Shown here: positions 44,019 to 56,794 of the stretch, piece by piece
Layout of the letters: every line of letters begins with the position of its first letter
Position numbering within the stretch: position 1 is the first letter of the stretch
NCBI GenBank assembly: GCA_947359465.1
Contig: OX375877.1
Coordinates: 30,670,407-30,734,406 of the forward strand
Direction of reading: 5' to 3'
Length of the DNA: 64,000 nt
Source: Metellina segmentata
Taxonomy: Eukaryota > Arthropoda > Arachnida > Araneae > Tetragnathidae
The notes under the pieces: model-generated
The model's database searches: none
What the model was told of the DNA's origin: nothing
What the model saw: only the letters and a program-made list of their open reading frames with translations
Position numbers and translations under genes: made by a program

Positions 44019-47000
44019 GGCCCGGTGCACATATTCGGTTGTTCAACGTGCGGCGCCGCTGCTGTAACGCAAGTACGGTGTGAGATACATTAGATCCAAT
44101 GGAGTAGTGAACACGTGTCTCCGGCGACACACGTCCAACTTGCGTGTAATTTGTACAGAAGTTACCAACGGCGCCGCAGCTCGCCGCACACGCGTCTCCG
44201 TACTGAAGTACCTTGTTTTCATAAATAAATGGAACATAAATAATAATTAATAAATGGTTGTATCCAGAAACGTCTATTTTGTGTTTCAAAATATACTTTT
44301 TTACAATAAGTAAGCGAAATAAATATGTTTTCTTCGATAGAATATTCATCGCAAATGGCCCGAAATGAGTACTTGCGTCATTTTACGATTATGTGTGCAT
44401 AGTTGGACTTCCCCGCACACGCGTCTACGTTCTGAAGTACCTTGTTTTCATAAATAAATGGAACATAAATAATAATTAATAAATGGTTGTATCCAGAAAC
44501 GTCTTTTTTTGTATTTCAAAATATACTTTTTTACAATAAGTAAGCGAAATAAATATGTTTTCTTCGATAGAATATTTATCGCAAATGGCCCGAAATGAGT
44601 ACTTGCGTCATTTTACGGTTATGTGTGCATAGTTACCCTTCCCCGCACACGCGTCTCCGTTCTGAAGTACCTTGTTTTCATAAATAAATGGAACATAAAT
44701 AATAATTAATAAATGGTTGTATCCAGAAACGTCTGTTTTGTGTTTCAAAATATACTTTTTTACAATAAGTAAGCGAAATAAATATGTTTTCTTCGATAGA
44801 ATATTCATCGCAAATGGCCCGAAATGAGTACTTGCGTCATTTTACGGTTATGTGTGCATAGTTGGACTTCCCCGCACACGCGTCTACGTTCTGAAGTACC
44901 TTGTTTTCATAAATAAATGGAACATAAATAATAATTAATAAATGGTTGAATCCAGAAACGTCTTTTTTTGTGTTTCAAAATATACTTTTTTACAATAAGT
45001 AAGCGAAATAAATATGTTTTCTTCGATAGAATATTTATCGCAAATGGCCCGAAATGAGTACTTGCGTCATTTTACGGTTATGTGTGCATAGTTAGACTTC
45101 CCCGCACACGCGTCTCCGTTCTGAAGTACCTTGTTTTCATAAATAAATGGAACATAAATAATAATTAATAAATGGTTGAATCCAGAAACGTCTTTTTTTG
45201 TGTTTCAAAATATACTTTTTTACAATAAGTAAGCGAAATAAATATGTTTTCTTCGATAGAATATTCATCGCAAATGGCCCGAAATGAGTACTTGCGTCAT
45301 TTTACGATTATGTGTGCATAGTTGGACTTCCCCGCACACGCGTCTACGTTCTGAAGTACCTTGTTTTCATAAATAAATGGAACATAAATAATAATTAATA
45401 AATGGTTGTATCCAGAAACGTCTTTTTTGTGTTTCAAAATATACTTTTTTACAATAAGTAAGCGAAATAAATATGTTTTCTTCGATAGAATATTCATCGC
45501 AAATGGCCCGAAATGAGTACTTGCGTCATTTTACGATTATGTGTGCATAGTTGGACTTCCCCGCACACGCGTCTACGTTCTGAAGTACCTTGTTTTCATA
45601 AATAAATGGAACATAAATAATAATTAATAAATGGTTGTATCCAGAAACGTCTGTTTTGTGTTTCAAAATATACTTTTTTACAATAAGTAAGCGAAATAAA
45701 TATGTTTTCTTCGATAGAATATTCATCGCAAATGGCCCGAAATGAGTACTTGCGTCATTTTACGGTTATGTGTGCATAGTTGGACTTCCCCGCACACGCG
45801 TCTACGTTCTGAAGTACCTTGTTTTCATAAATAAATGGAACATAAATAATAATTAATAAATGGTTGTATCCAGAAACGTCTTTTTTTGTATTTCAAAATA
45901 TACTTTTTTACAATAAGTAAGCGAAATAAATATGTTTTCTTCGATAGAATATTTATCGCAAATGGCCCGAAATGAGTACTTGCGTCATTTTACGGTTATG
46001 TGTGCATAGTTACCCTTCCCCGCACACGCGTCTCCGTTCTGAAGTACCTTGTTTTCATAAATAAATGGAACATAAATAATAATTAATAAATGGTTGTATC
46101 CAGAAACGTCTGTTTTGTGTTTCAAAATATACTTTTTTACAATAAGTAAGCGAAATAAATATGTTTTCTTCGATAGAATATTCATCGCAAATGGCCCGAA
46201 ATGAGTACTTGCGTCATTTTACGGTTATGTGTGCATAGTTGGACTTCCCCGCACACGCGTCTACGTTCTGAAGTACCTTGTTTTCATAAATAAATGGAAC
46301 ATAAATAATAATTAATAAATGGTTGAATCCAGAAACGTCTTTTTTTGTGTTTCAAAATATACTTTTTTACAATAAGTAAGCGAAATAAATATGTTTTCTT
46401 CGATAGAATATTTATCGCAAATGGCCCGAAATGAGTACTTGCGTCATTTTACGGTTATGTGTGCATAGTTAGACTTCCCCGCACACGCGTCTCCGTTCTG
46501 AAGTACCTTGTTTTCATAAATAAATGGAACATAAATAATAATTAATAAATGGTTGAATCCAGAAACGTCTTTTTTTGTGTTTCAAAATATACTTTTTTAC
46601 AATAAGTAAGCGAAATAAATATGTTTTCTTCGATAGAATATTCATCGCAAATGGCCCGAAATGAGTACTTGCGTCATTTTACGATTATGTGTGCATAGTT
46701 GGACTTCCCCGCACACGCGTCTACGTTCTGAAGTACCTTGTTTTCATAAATAAATGGAACATAAATAATAATTAATAAATGGTTGTATCCAGAAACGTCT
46801 GTTTTGTGTTTCAAAATATACTTTTTTACAATAAGTAAGCGAAATAAATATGTTTTCTTCGATAGAATATTCATCGCAAATGGCCCGAAATGAGTACTTG
46901 CGTCATTTTACGGTTATGTGTGCATAGTTGGACTTCCCCGCACACGCGTCTACGTTCTGAAGTACCTTGTTTTCATAAATAAATGGAACATAAATAATAA

Positions 47001-50000
47001 TTAATAAATGGTTGTATCCAGAAACGTCTTTTTTTGTATTTCAAAATATACTTTTTTACAATAAGTAAGCGAAATAAATATGTTTTCTTCGATAGAATAT
47101 TCATCGCAAATGGCCCGAAATGAGTACTTGCGTCATTTTACGGTTATGTGTGCATAGTTGGACTTCCCCGCACACGCGTCTACGTTCTGAAGTACCTTGT
47201 TTTCATAAATAAATGGAACATAAATAATAATTAATAAATGGTTGTATCCAGAAACGTCTTTTTTTGTATTTCAAAATATACTTTTTTACAATAAGTAAGC
47301 GAAATAAATATGTTTTCTTCGATAGAATATTTATCGCAAATGGCCCGAAATGAGTACTTGCGTCATTTTACGGTTATGTGTGCATAGTTACCCTTCCCCG
47401 CACACGCGTCTCCGTTCTGAAGTACCTTGTTTTCATAAATAAATGGAACATAAATAATAATTAATAAATGGTTGTATCCAGAAACGTCTGTTTTGTGTTT
47501 CAAAATATACTTTTTTACAATAAGTAAGCGAAATAAATATGTTTTCTTCGATAGAATATTCATCGCAAATGGCCCGAAATGAGTACTTGCGTCATTTTAC
47601 GGTTATGTGTGCATAGTTGGACTTCCCCGCACACGCGTCTACGTTCTGAAGTACCTTGTTTTCATAAATAAATGGAACATAAATAATAATTAATAAATGG
47701 TTGAATCCAGAAACGTCTTTTTTTGTGTTTCAAAATATACTTTTTTACAATAAGTAAGCGAAATAAATATGTTTTCTTCGATAGAATATTTATCGCAAAT
47801 GGCCCGAAATGAGTACTTGCGTCATTTTACGGTTATGTGTGCATAGTTAGACTTCCCCGCACACGCGTCTCCGTTCTGAAGTACCTTGTTTTCATAAATA
47901 AATGGAACATAAATAATAATTAATAAATGGTTGAATCCAGAAACGTCTTTTTTTGTGTTTCAAAATATACTTTTTTACAATAAGTAAGCGAAATAAATAT
48001 GTTTTCTTCGATAGAATATTCATCGCAAATGGCCCGAAATGAGTACTTGCGTCATTTTACGATTATGTGTGCATAGTTGGACTTCCCCGCACACGCGTCT
48101 ACGTTCTGAAGTACCTTGTTTTCATAAATAAATGGAACATAAATAATAATTAATAAATGGTTGTATCCAGAAACGTCTTTTTTTGTGTTTCAAAATATAC
48201 TTTTTTACAATAAGTAAGCGAAATAAATATGTTTTCTTCGATAGAATATTCATCGCAAATGGCCCGAAATGAGTACTTGCGTCATTTTACGATTATGTGT
48301 GCATAGTTGGACTTCCCCGCACACGCGTCTACGTTCTGAAGTACCTTGTTTTCATAAATAAATGGAACATAAATAATAATTAATAAATGGTTGTATCCAG
48401 AAACGTCTGTTTTGTGTTTCAAAATATACTTTTTTACAATAAGTAAGCGAAATAAATATGTTTTCTTCGATAGAATATTCATCGCAAATGGCCCGAAATG
48501 AGTACTTGCGTCATTTTACGGTTATGTGTGCATAGTTGGACTTCCCCGCACACGCGTCTACGTTCTGAAGTACCTTGTTTTCATAAATAAATGGAACATA
48601 AATAATAATTAATAAATGGTTGTATCCAGAAACGTCTTTTTTTGTATTTCAAAATATACTTTTTTACAATAAGTAAGCGAAATAAATATGTTTTCTTCGA
48701 TAGAATATTTATCGCAAATGGCCCGAAATGAGTACTTGCGTCATTTTACGGTTATGTGTGCATAGTTACCCTTCCCCGCACACGCGTCTCCGTTCTGAAG
48801 TACCTTGTTTTCATAAATAAATGGAACATAAATAATAATTAATAAATGGTTGTATCCAGAAACGTCTGTTTTGTGTTTCAAAATATACTTTTTTACAATA
48901 AGTAAGCGAAATAAATATGTTTTCTTCGATAGAATATTCATCGCAAATGGCCCGAAATGAGTACTTGCGTCATTTTACGGTTATGTGTGCATAGTTGGAC
49001 TTCCCCGCACACGCGTCTACGTTCTGAAGTACCTTGTTTTCATAAATAAATGGAACATAAATAATAATTAATAAATGGTTGAATCCAGAAACGTCTTTTT
49101 TTGTGTTTCAAAATATACTTTTTTACAATAAGTAAGCGAAATAAATATGTTTTCTTCGATAGAATATTTATCGCAAATGGCCCGAAATGAGTACTTGCGT
49201 CATTTTACGGTTATGTGTGCATAGTTAGACTTCCCCGCACACGCGTCTCCGTTCTGAAGTACCTTGTTTTCATAAATAAATGGAACATAAATAATAATTA
49301 ATAAATGGTTGAATCCAGAAACGTCTTTTTTTGTGTTTCAAAATATACTTTTTTACAATAAGTAAGCGAAATAAATATGTTTTCTTCGATAGAATATTCA
49401 TCGCAAATGGCCCGAAATGAGTACTTGCGTCATTTTACGATTATGTGTGCATAGTTGGACTTCCCCGCACACGCGTCTACGTTCTGAAGTACCTTGTTTT
49501 CATAAATAAATGGAACATAAATAATAATTAATAAATGGTTGTATCCAGAAACGTCTTTTTTTGTGTTTCAAAATATACTTTTTTACAATAAGTAAGCGAA
49601 ATAAATATGTTTTCTTCGATAGAATATTCATCGCAAATGGCCCGAAATGAGTACTTGCGTCATTTTACGATTATGTGTGCATAGTTGGACTTCCCCGCAC
49701 ACGCGTCTACGTTCTGAAGTACCTTGTTTTCATAAATAAATGGAACATAAATAATAATTAATAAATGGTTGTATCCAGAAACGTCTGTTTTGTGTTTCAA
49801 AATATACTTTTTTACAATAAGTAAGCGAAATAAATATGTTTTCTTCGATAGAATATTCATCGCAAATGGCCCGAAATGAGTACTTGCGTCATTTTACGGT
49901 TATGTGTGCATAGTTGGACTTCCCCGCACACGCGTCTACGTTCTGAAGTACCTTGTTTTCATAAATAAATGGAACATAAATAATAATTAATAAATGGTTG

Positions 50001-53000
50001 TATCCAGAAACGTCTTTTTTTGTATTTCAAAATATACTTTTTTACAATAAGTAAGCGAAATAAATATGTTTTCTTCGATAGAATATTTATCGCAAATGGC
50101 CCGAAATGAGTACTTGCGTCATTTTACGGTTATGTGTGCATAGTTGGACTTCCCCGCACACGCGTCTCCGTTCTGAAGTACCTTGTTTTCATAAATAAAT
50201 GGAACATAAATAATAATTAATAAATGGTTGTATCCAGAAACGTCTGTTTTGTGTTTCAAAATATACTTTTTTACAATAAGTAAGCGAAATAAATATGTTT
50301 TCTTCGATAGAATATTCATCGCAAATGGCCCGAAATGAGTACTTGCGTCATTTTACGGTTATGTGTGCATAGTTGGACTTCCCCGCACACGCGTCTACGT
50401 TCTGAAGTACCTTGTTTTCATAAATAAATGGAACATAAATAATAATTAATAAATGGTTGAATCCAGAAACGTCTTTTTTTGTGTTTCAAAATATACTTTT
50501 TTACAATAAGTAAGCGAAATAAATATGTTTTCTTCGATAGAATATTTATCGCAAATGGCCCGAAATGAGTACTTGCGTCATTTTACGGTTATGTGTGCAT
50601 AGTTAGACTTCCCCGCACACGCGTCTCCGTTCTGAAGTACCTTGTTTTCATAAATAAATGGAACATAAATAATAATTAATAAATGGTTGAATCCAGAAAC
50701 GTCTTTTTTTGTGTTTCAAAATATACTTTTTTACAATAAGTAAGCGAAATAAATATGTTTTCTTCGATAGAATATTCATCGCAAATGGCCCGAAATGAGT
50801 ACTTGCGTCATTTTACGATTATGTGTGCATAGTTGGACTTCCCCGCACACGCGTCTACGTTCTGAAGTACCTTGTTTTCATAAATAAATGGAACATAAAT
50901 AATAATTAATAAATGGTTGTATCCAGAAACGTCTTTTTTTGTGTTTCAAAATATACTTTTTTACAATAAGTAAGCGAAATAAATATGTTTTCTTCGATAG
51001 AATATTCATCGCAAATGGCCCGAAATGAGTACTTGCGTCATTTTACGATTATGTGTGCATAGTTGGACTTCCCCGCACACGCGTCTACGTTCTGAAGTAC
51101 CTTGTTTTCATAAATAAATGGAACATAAATAATAATTAATAAATGGTTGTATCCAGAAACGTCTGTTTTGTGTTTCAAAATATACTTTTTTACAATAAGT
51201 AAGCGAAATAAATATGTTTTCTTCGATAGAATATTCATCGCAAATGGCCCGAAATGAGTACTTGCGTCATTTTACGGTTATGTGTGCATAGTTGGACTTC
51301 CCCGCACACGCGTCTACGTTCTGAAGTACCTTGTTTTCATAAATAAATGGAACATAAATAATAATTAATAAATGGTTGTATCCAGAAACGTCTTTTTTTG
51401 TATTTCAAAATATACTTTTTTACAATAAGTAAGCGAAATAAATATGTTTTCTTCGATAGAATATTTATCGCAAATGGCCCGAAATGAGTACTTGCGTCAT
51501 TTTACGGTTATGTGTGCATAGTTACCCTTCCCCGCACACGCGTCTCCGTTCTGAAGTACCTTGTTTTCATAAATAAATGGAACATAAATAATAATTAATA
51601 AATGGTTGTATCCAGAAACGTCTGTTTTGTGTTTCAAAATATACTTTTTTACAATAAGTAAGCGAAATAAATATGTTTTCTTCGATAGAATATTCATCGC
51701 AAATGGCCCGAAATGAGTACTTGCGTCATTTTACGGTTATGTGTGCATAGTTGGACTTCCCCGCACACGCGTCTACGTTCTGAAGTACCTTGTTTTCATA
51801 AATAAATGGAACATAAATAATAATTAATAAATGGTTGAATCCAGAAACGTCTTTTTTTGTGTTTCAAAATATACTTTTTTACAATAAGTAAGCGAAATAA
51901 ATATGTTTTCTTCGATAGAATATTTATCGCAAATGGCCCGAAATGAGTACTTGCGTCATTTTACGGTTATGTGTGCATAGTTAGACTTCCCCGCACACGC
52001 GTCTCCGTTCTGAAGTACCTTGTTTTCATAAATAAATGGAACATAAATAATAATTAATAAATGGTTGAATCCAGAAACGTCTTTTTTTGTGTTTCAAAAT
52101 ATACTTTTTTACAATAAGTAAGCGAAATAAATATGTTTTCTTCGATAGAATATTCATCGCAAATGGCCCGAAATGAGTACTTGCGTCATTTTACGATTAT
52201 GTGTGCATAGTTGGACTTCCCCGCACACGCGTCTACGTTCTGAAGTACCTTGTTTTCATAAATAAATGGAACATAAATAATAATTAATAAATGGTTGTAT
52301 CCAGAAACGTCTTTTTTTGTGTTTCAAAATATACTTTTTTACAATAAGTAAGCGAAATAAATATGTTTTCTTCGATAGAATATTCATCGCAAATGGCCCG
52401 AAATGAGTACTTGCGTCATTTTACGATTATGTGTGCATAGTTGGACTTCCCCGCACACGCGTCTACGTTCTGAAGTACCTTGTTTTCATAAATAAATGGA
52501 ACATAAATAATAATTAATAAATGGTTGTATCCAGAAACGTCTGTTTTGTGTTTCAAAATATACTTTTTTACAATAAGTAAGCGAAATAAATATGTTTTCT
52601 TCGATAGAATATTCATCGCAAATGGCCCGAAATGAGTACTTGCGTCATTTTACGGTTATGTGTGCATAGTTGGACTTCCCCGCACACGCGTCTACGTTCT
52701 GAAGTACCTTGTTTTCATAAATAAATGGAACATAAATAATAATTAATAAATGGTTGTATCCAGAAACGTCTTTTTTTGTATTTCAAAATATACTTTTTTA
52801 CAATAAGTAAGCGAAATAAATATGTTTTCTTCGATAGAATATTTATCGCAAATGGCCCGAAATGAGTACTTGCGTCATTTTACGGTTATGTGTGCATAGT
52901 TGGACTTCCCCGCACACGCGTCTCCGTTCTGAAGTACCTTGTTTTCATAAATAAATGGAACATAAATAATAATTAATAAATGGTTGTATCCAGAAACGTC

Positions 53001-53647
53001 TGTTTTGTGTTTCAAAATATACTTTTTTACAATAAGTAAGCGAAATAAATATGTTTTCTTCGATAGAATATTCATCGCAAATGGCCCGAAATGAGTACTT
53101 GCGTCATTTTACGGTTATGTGTGCATAGTTGGACTTCCCCGCACACGCGTCTACGTTCTGAAGTACCTTGTTTTCATAAATAAATGGAACATAAATAATA
53201 ATTAATAAATGGTTGAATCCAGAAACGTCTTTTTTTGTGTTTCAAAATATACTTTTTTACAATAAGTAAGCGAAATAAATATGTTTTCTTCGATAGAATA
53301 TTTATCGCAAATGGCCCGAAATGAGTACTTGCGTCATTTTACGGTTATGTGTGCATAGTTAGACTTCCCCGCACACGCGTCTCCGTTCTGAAGTACCTTG
53401 TTTTCATAAATAAATGGAACATAAATAATAATTAATAAATGGTTGTATCCAGAAACGTCTGTTTTGTGTTTCAAAATATACTTTTTTACACCAAGTAAAC
53501 GAAATAAACACGTTTTCTTCGATAGAATATGTATCGCAAATGGTGCGAAATTAGTACTTGCGTCATCTTACGGTTATGAGTGCATAGTTGGGCTTCGGAG
53601 CCGCAGTGGCACCGCACGTTGAAAAACCGGATGTGTGCATCGGGGCT
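44018..53647. mobile_element. MITE expanded to 9.6 kb by an internal satellite
   Basis: The left end 44018 reads AGGCCCGGTGCACATATTCGG and on through TTCAACGTGCGGCGCCGC. The right end near 53600-53647 reads CACCGCACGTTGAAAAACCG, then GATGTGTGCATCGGGGCT: inverted versions of each other. TTA stands next to both ends (44015-44017, 53647-53649), fitting a TA/TWA target such as that of PIF/Harbinger elements. Between the ends lies the 229-230 bp satellite, whose monomer is the middle of this same MITE: its reverse complement is present once in the unexpanded relatives at 61852-62699. So a single internal segment was amplified about 41-fold while the terminal inverted repeats stayed single. Confidence 0.85.
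44181..53600. repeat. 229-230 bp satellite, about 41 monomers, six-monomer higher-order repeat
   Basis: The landmark CGCGTCT recurs at 44191, 44420, 44650 and so on to 53376, giving 41 monomers at 229-230 bp spacing. Six monomer types can be told apart by small differences (TTACCCTT, TTGGACTT or TTAGACTT before CCCCGCACAC; GTATCC or GAATCC; GTCTGTTTTG or GTCTTTTTTTG; ATTCATCGC or ATTTATCGC; ACGATTATG or ACGGTTATG). These types recur in the same order about every 1378 bp. The type carrying TTACCCTT occurs at 44630, 46008, 47386, 48764 and 51520, while the equivalent places near 50140 and 52895 have TTGGACTT, so the last part repeats every twelve monomers (about 2756 bp). The 66-codon antisense frame seen in two monomers of each six is a by-product and is broken in the others. 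Confidence 0.93.
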
Positions 53648-53649
53648 TA

Positions 53650-53850
53650 CTCGTCCATATGATCAATTTTGTTTTATTGAGCAGATATGTCGCAAGATCT
53701 GGATAATTTTTTCTAAAGATTAGGTATCTCGTCCATCAGATCTGGTCAATTTTTCTAATGACAAGATGTCATCAATGTATTACCGATTCTTTGATGATGA
53801 CGAGATCAAGACGTTGTCAGTTTTCTGAAAATAGCGAGGCGCTTAGATTT
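53650..53850. repeat. Palindromic-core minisatellite fragment
   Basis: Units GAGCAGATATGTCGCAAGATCTGG, TAGGTATCTCGTCCATCAGATCTGGTC and GATGATGACGAGATC. It begins immediately at the right border of the large MITE, so the MITE may have landed in this element. Confidence 0.6.
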
Positions 53851-54379
53851 TTTCAATCGTCTCACAGAACGGATCTCTCGCCTGCATCTCCGACCCCCCT
53901 TACCTAATTACCTATCTTGAGCGAAAGAGCCTTGGATGGCCTTTACGACTGACGCTTTCCTTTCATAGTACTGTGTGGTGCATCGTTTGGCGCGAGATGG
54001 ATATCACCGGAGCGACCTTCTGCCTTTCCCCCAAAGCGGACACACCTCACGATCAACAGGGTAGGGTACCGAACTAAAAGAGGAACCCTCCAGAAGGTCA
54101 GTCGCTGGCAGCTCCTAAATGGTGATCGATGCCAGCGGTCACTTAAAACGGGGATAACATCCACCGTACACCGATCTATACCATGCTGCGGTGTAAACGA
54201 AATTTTTGTGGTATGAATTGACTACCTGCCGCAACGTTAAACTTAAGAAAGTCTGATTCCTAATAGAAGTGATTGATATAGTTTTTATTAGCCCTCTTGA
54301 TGGTTTGCTTGTCGAGGTGTCTCATCATTAGGTTGAACTGACGAGTGCTATATGGAGGTGTTTTGCTACTACCAAATCC
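53851..54379. other. GC-balanced unassigned DNA
   Basis: 53880-54180 is richer in GC, with no recognised product. A 73-codon minus frame has no domain. Confidence 0.35.
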
Positions 54380-54505
54380 AGACCTTGGTGTCGTCATCAT
54401 AAAATAATCAGCAATATCTTGATGAGTAGATACCTCGACATTAGAAGCAAAATTGCTAGATCTTGATGGACGAGGTATCGCATCGAAACACCTTGGAGGG
54501 TTTAA
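54380..54505 (-). mobile_element. Palindromic-core minisatellite, terminal unit
   Basis: Read on the minus strand it starts TTTAAACCCTCCAAGGTG at 54505, then GATGCGATACCTCGTCCATC, AAGATCTAGCAATTTTGCTT and TGATGACGACACC. Same terminal organisation as 7528-7620. Confidence 0.65.
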
Positions 54506-54529
54506 ACCTGATTGAATAATAGACAAGCT

Positions 54530-54745
54530 TTTTAGAGTCAATTCCTGTTGTATGTACATTCTAGGGACGAAAGTATTTGAACAATGCATGTTTTTCTTAA
54601 AAAGGGCTTCATTATTCAATTTAGTAACAGGTAGTCCCTTCTTTTGCTTGTATTGCAGTTGCAACACGTCGAGGCATACTTTCCACAAGTTCTTCGCAAG
54701 TCTATACAGGAATAGCTTGTCATAGTTCTTGCAAGTCTGTAAGAA
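54530..54745 (-). pseudogene. Tc1-like transposase tail fragment
   Basis: The minus frame from about 54700 reads ELVESMPRRVATAIQAKEGLPVTKLNNEALF, partly in the 54260-54688 frame. The ESMPRRV motif is the C-terminal end of the same Tc1 lineage as 55090-55670. No catalytic residues are left. Confidence 0.7.
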
Positions 54746-55089
54746 GAGATTGTATATAATTTGAGAACATATAATTTGATTTATATTAAATAACTTAGTT
54801 GCATCCTAATAAATTATATCAATTTAACTATAAAAATTTGCGGGGTTGATCCCATACCGTTGTCAATACCAATGACCATTGTTCTGATCCATCGTGACGT
54901 TAGTTCAACTATGTACATTAAATGGCGAGTACAAAGAGTAGATGAATGAGGTTTAACTTTTAGGTCCACAACTACTTTTAACTAAACAAATCACAGGCTC
55001 TTCTATGCATAAAAGATAGTTTGATTTATATTAAATAATTTAACTGCATCCTAACAAATACTATCAATTTAATTATCAAAAGTTGCAAA
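54746..55089. other. AT-rich DNA with a SINE scrap
   Basis: GGGGTTGATCCCATACCGTT...CATCGTGACGTTAGTT at 54841-54905 is a diverged SINE tail. TTGATTTATATTAAATAA-TT-A-TTGCATCCTAA occurs twice (54777 and 55021), a direct repeat about 244 bp apart. Confidence 0.5.
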
Positions 55090-55672
55090 ATTTAAACGAA
55101 AAGGGAGCTAAAGAAGCAATATCGTAAGTGGATAGTACACTATTTGGACACTGTATGTTTCTCATACGAAGTGCTTTATTCTTCAATTTAGTAACGGGTA
55201 GGCTCTCATTTTGCTTGTATTGAGCCTGCAACACGTCGAGGCATACTTTCCACAAGTTCTCTGTAAATCTTGGAAGGAATAGATCGCCATGCCTCTTTCA
55301 AGGCTGTGAGAAGAGATTGTTGTGAAGATGGGCGTATTTGGTGGTGTTGTACTCGTCGCTACAGTTGCTCCCACAAGTGCTCGATCGGATTAAGATCGGG
55401 GCTTTGAGCAGGCCAGTCAAGCCAATTCATCTCATTTTCAAGACATTCTGTCGATCCTGTTGGAAGAAACCACCATCATCGCTGTAGTATTGCCATAGTG
55501 TAGGCAAGGCCGAATTATCCAGGACGTTGAGGTACACGTCAGCGTTCGTGGTACCAGTTATATAAAGCAATGGGTCGAGTGCTAACAAGAAAAACAACCT
55601 CTCACTAAGATGGATTCTACTCCGAATTTCTGAAGTGTCCAAATACTTTTGTCCATATAGTTGTCCACCTGT

Positions 55673-55673
<1 letters not shown>
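55090..55673 (-). pseudogene. Tc1-like element, transposase catalytic part and terminus
   Basis: From about 55560 down: LYITGTTNADVYLNVLDN, ALPTLWQYYSDDGGFFQQD (second catalytic Asp), then after a frame change NWLDWPAQSPDLNPIEHLWE near 55400 (glutamate motif DLNPIEHLW intact), LTALKEAWRSIPSKIYRELV and ESMPRRVAGSIQAK near 55210. Stops lie within the Arg-rich region after the glutamate. TGTCCAAATACTTTTGTCCATA at 55637-55658, and its inverted partner near 55140 (CACTATTTGGACACTGTA), look like remains of the terminal inverted repeats. The N-terminal DNA-binding domain is missing. Confidence 0.87.
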
Positions 55674-55712
<39 letters not shown>

Positions 55713-56794
55713 ACCCGATCACAATTGCACAATTTACATCACAGAACAAAACGGAAGGTAGCAATCGATAGGGGTGAATGTTTTCTACGAAAACCAATAT
55801 TTAAAATTTGTCTAAGGGGTAGCCTTCATGTTAAATTGTGTGCTTGCTCTGATATTTTCAATACCAACACCCATCTTTTATCACAAACTTAGATTCTACA
55901 CACAATTTCAGGCGGATTTGATGAAAAATAATGAAAAACGGTGTAAAATTAACCGAGAAAATCCATAAAAACCATTGAGTGAGCGTGTAAATGTTCCAAG
56001 TTCAATCACATTATAAATATTAATAAAGACGTGAAGTGGCCGTCGCAGTCAATGACCTGTTGTAGGCGTCTTGGTATGGAGTCCATTAAGATGGTGACTA
56101 AGTCAGAATTCATTCTGATTGAATCCCACGATCTGTTGGCAGAATTTTCTGTTTTCACTTTGTGAACATTCCCCGATAACGATAATAATCATCGAATTTT
56201 GCGAACAGTCTCACTACGCTACTAATTATGCACGTGGTGAGCTGAAATTTGGAATTTCGATGTTTCAGTAACAGTTTAATCGCATGGAGTCAAAATTTGC
56301 CCAGGTTTCTATTCATAATTTTTGTGAATATTAATTTCATAATTAATAAAAAAATAGTACAATTTAGTTTAATAGTTAAAATGTATATAGATTGTGTTTG
56401 GGTTTTTGGGTAGCAAAGGATGGAAAAACAATTTCCAAGGATAATTAAAGTTTTTAGCAAATGTAACAAAAAACATTAAACACCAATTTAACATTATGAG
56501 ATTTAATTTTCAAACACTTACAAATCGGTGAAAAATCCAATAAAATAGATGAACATTTTTTTTTATTTCCGCCTAAATTGTGTGTAAAATCCAAATTTGT
56601 TATAAAAGGGAGGATTCGTATTGAAAGTTTCGGAGCAAGCACACCCAATTTAATATGAAGACGGCCCATTAGCAAATTTTAAAAATTGATATTTGTAAAA
56701 AACATTTATTATTTTTCGATTGCTACCTTCCGTTTTTTTCTGCAATGTAAATTGCGCAATTGCGATCAGGTGAGTCGTTTTTTTTTTTTTTTTT
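55674..56794. mobile_element. Long-inverted-repeat element with poly-A/poly-T ends
   Basis: The left arm (55674 to about 55930) starts with 36 A then CTCACC-GATCACAATTGC; the right arm (about 56560-56794) ends GCAATTGCGATCAGGTGAG-CG then 17 T. Blocks GGAAGGTAGCAATCGA, GCACAATTTACAT and CACACAATTTAGGCGGA-like pieces are found in both arms in inverted order over about 230-250 bp. Total about 1.1 kb. Inverted repeats this long occur in some Tc1-type elements (Minos-like) and in foldback elements. Confidence 0.75.
56020..56145 (-). pseudogene. Tc1-like transposase tail inside the long-IR element
   Basis: The minus strand reads SWDSIRMNSDLVTILMDSIP, then RRLQQVIDCDGHFTSL, the C-terminal W-x-I...SIPRR-x2-VI--GHTSY-type ending of a Tc1 transposase. 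It lies between the two arms, which supports the enclosing element being an internally deleted Tc1 relative. Short and without catalytic residues. Confidence 0.6.

Noticed and set aside
44043..44349. 116-codon frame at the left border of the satellite
   Set aside because: It combines the satellite antisense frame with MITE terminus sequence; no homology recognised.
55635..55892. 85-codon frame with a Lys run
   Set aside because: It translates the 36-A cap of the long inverted-repeat element.
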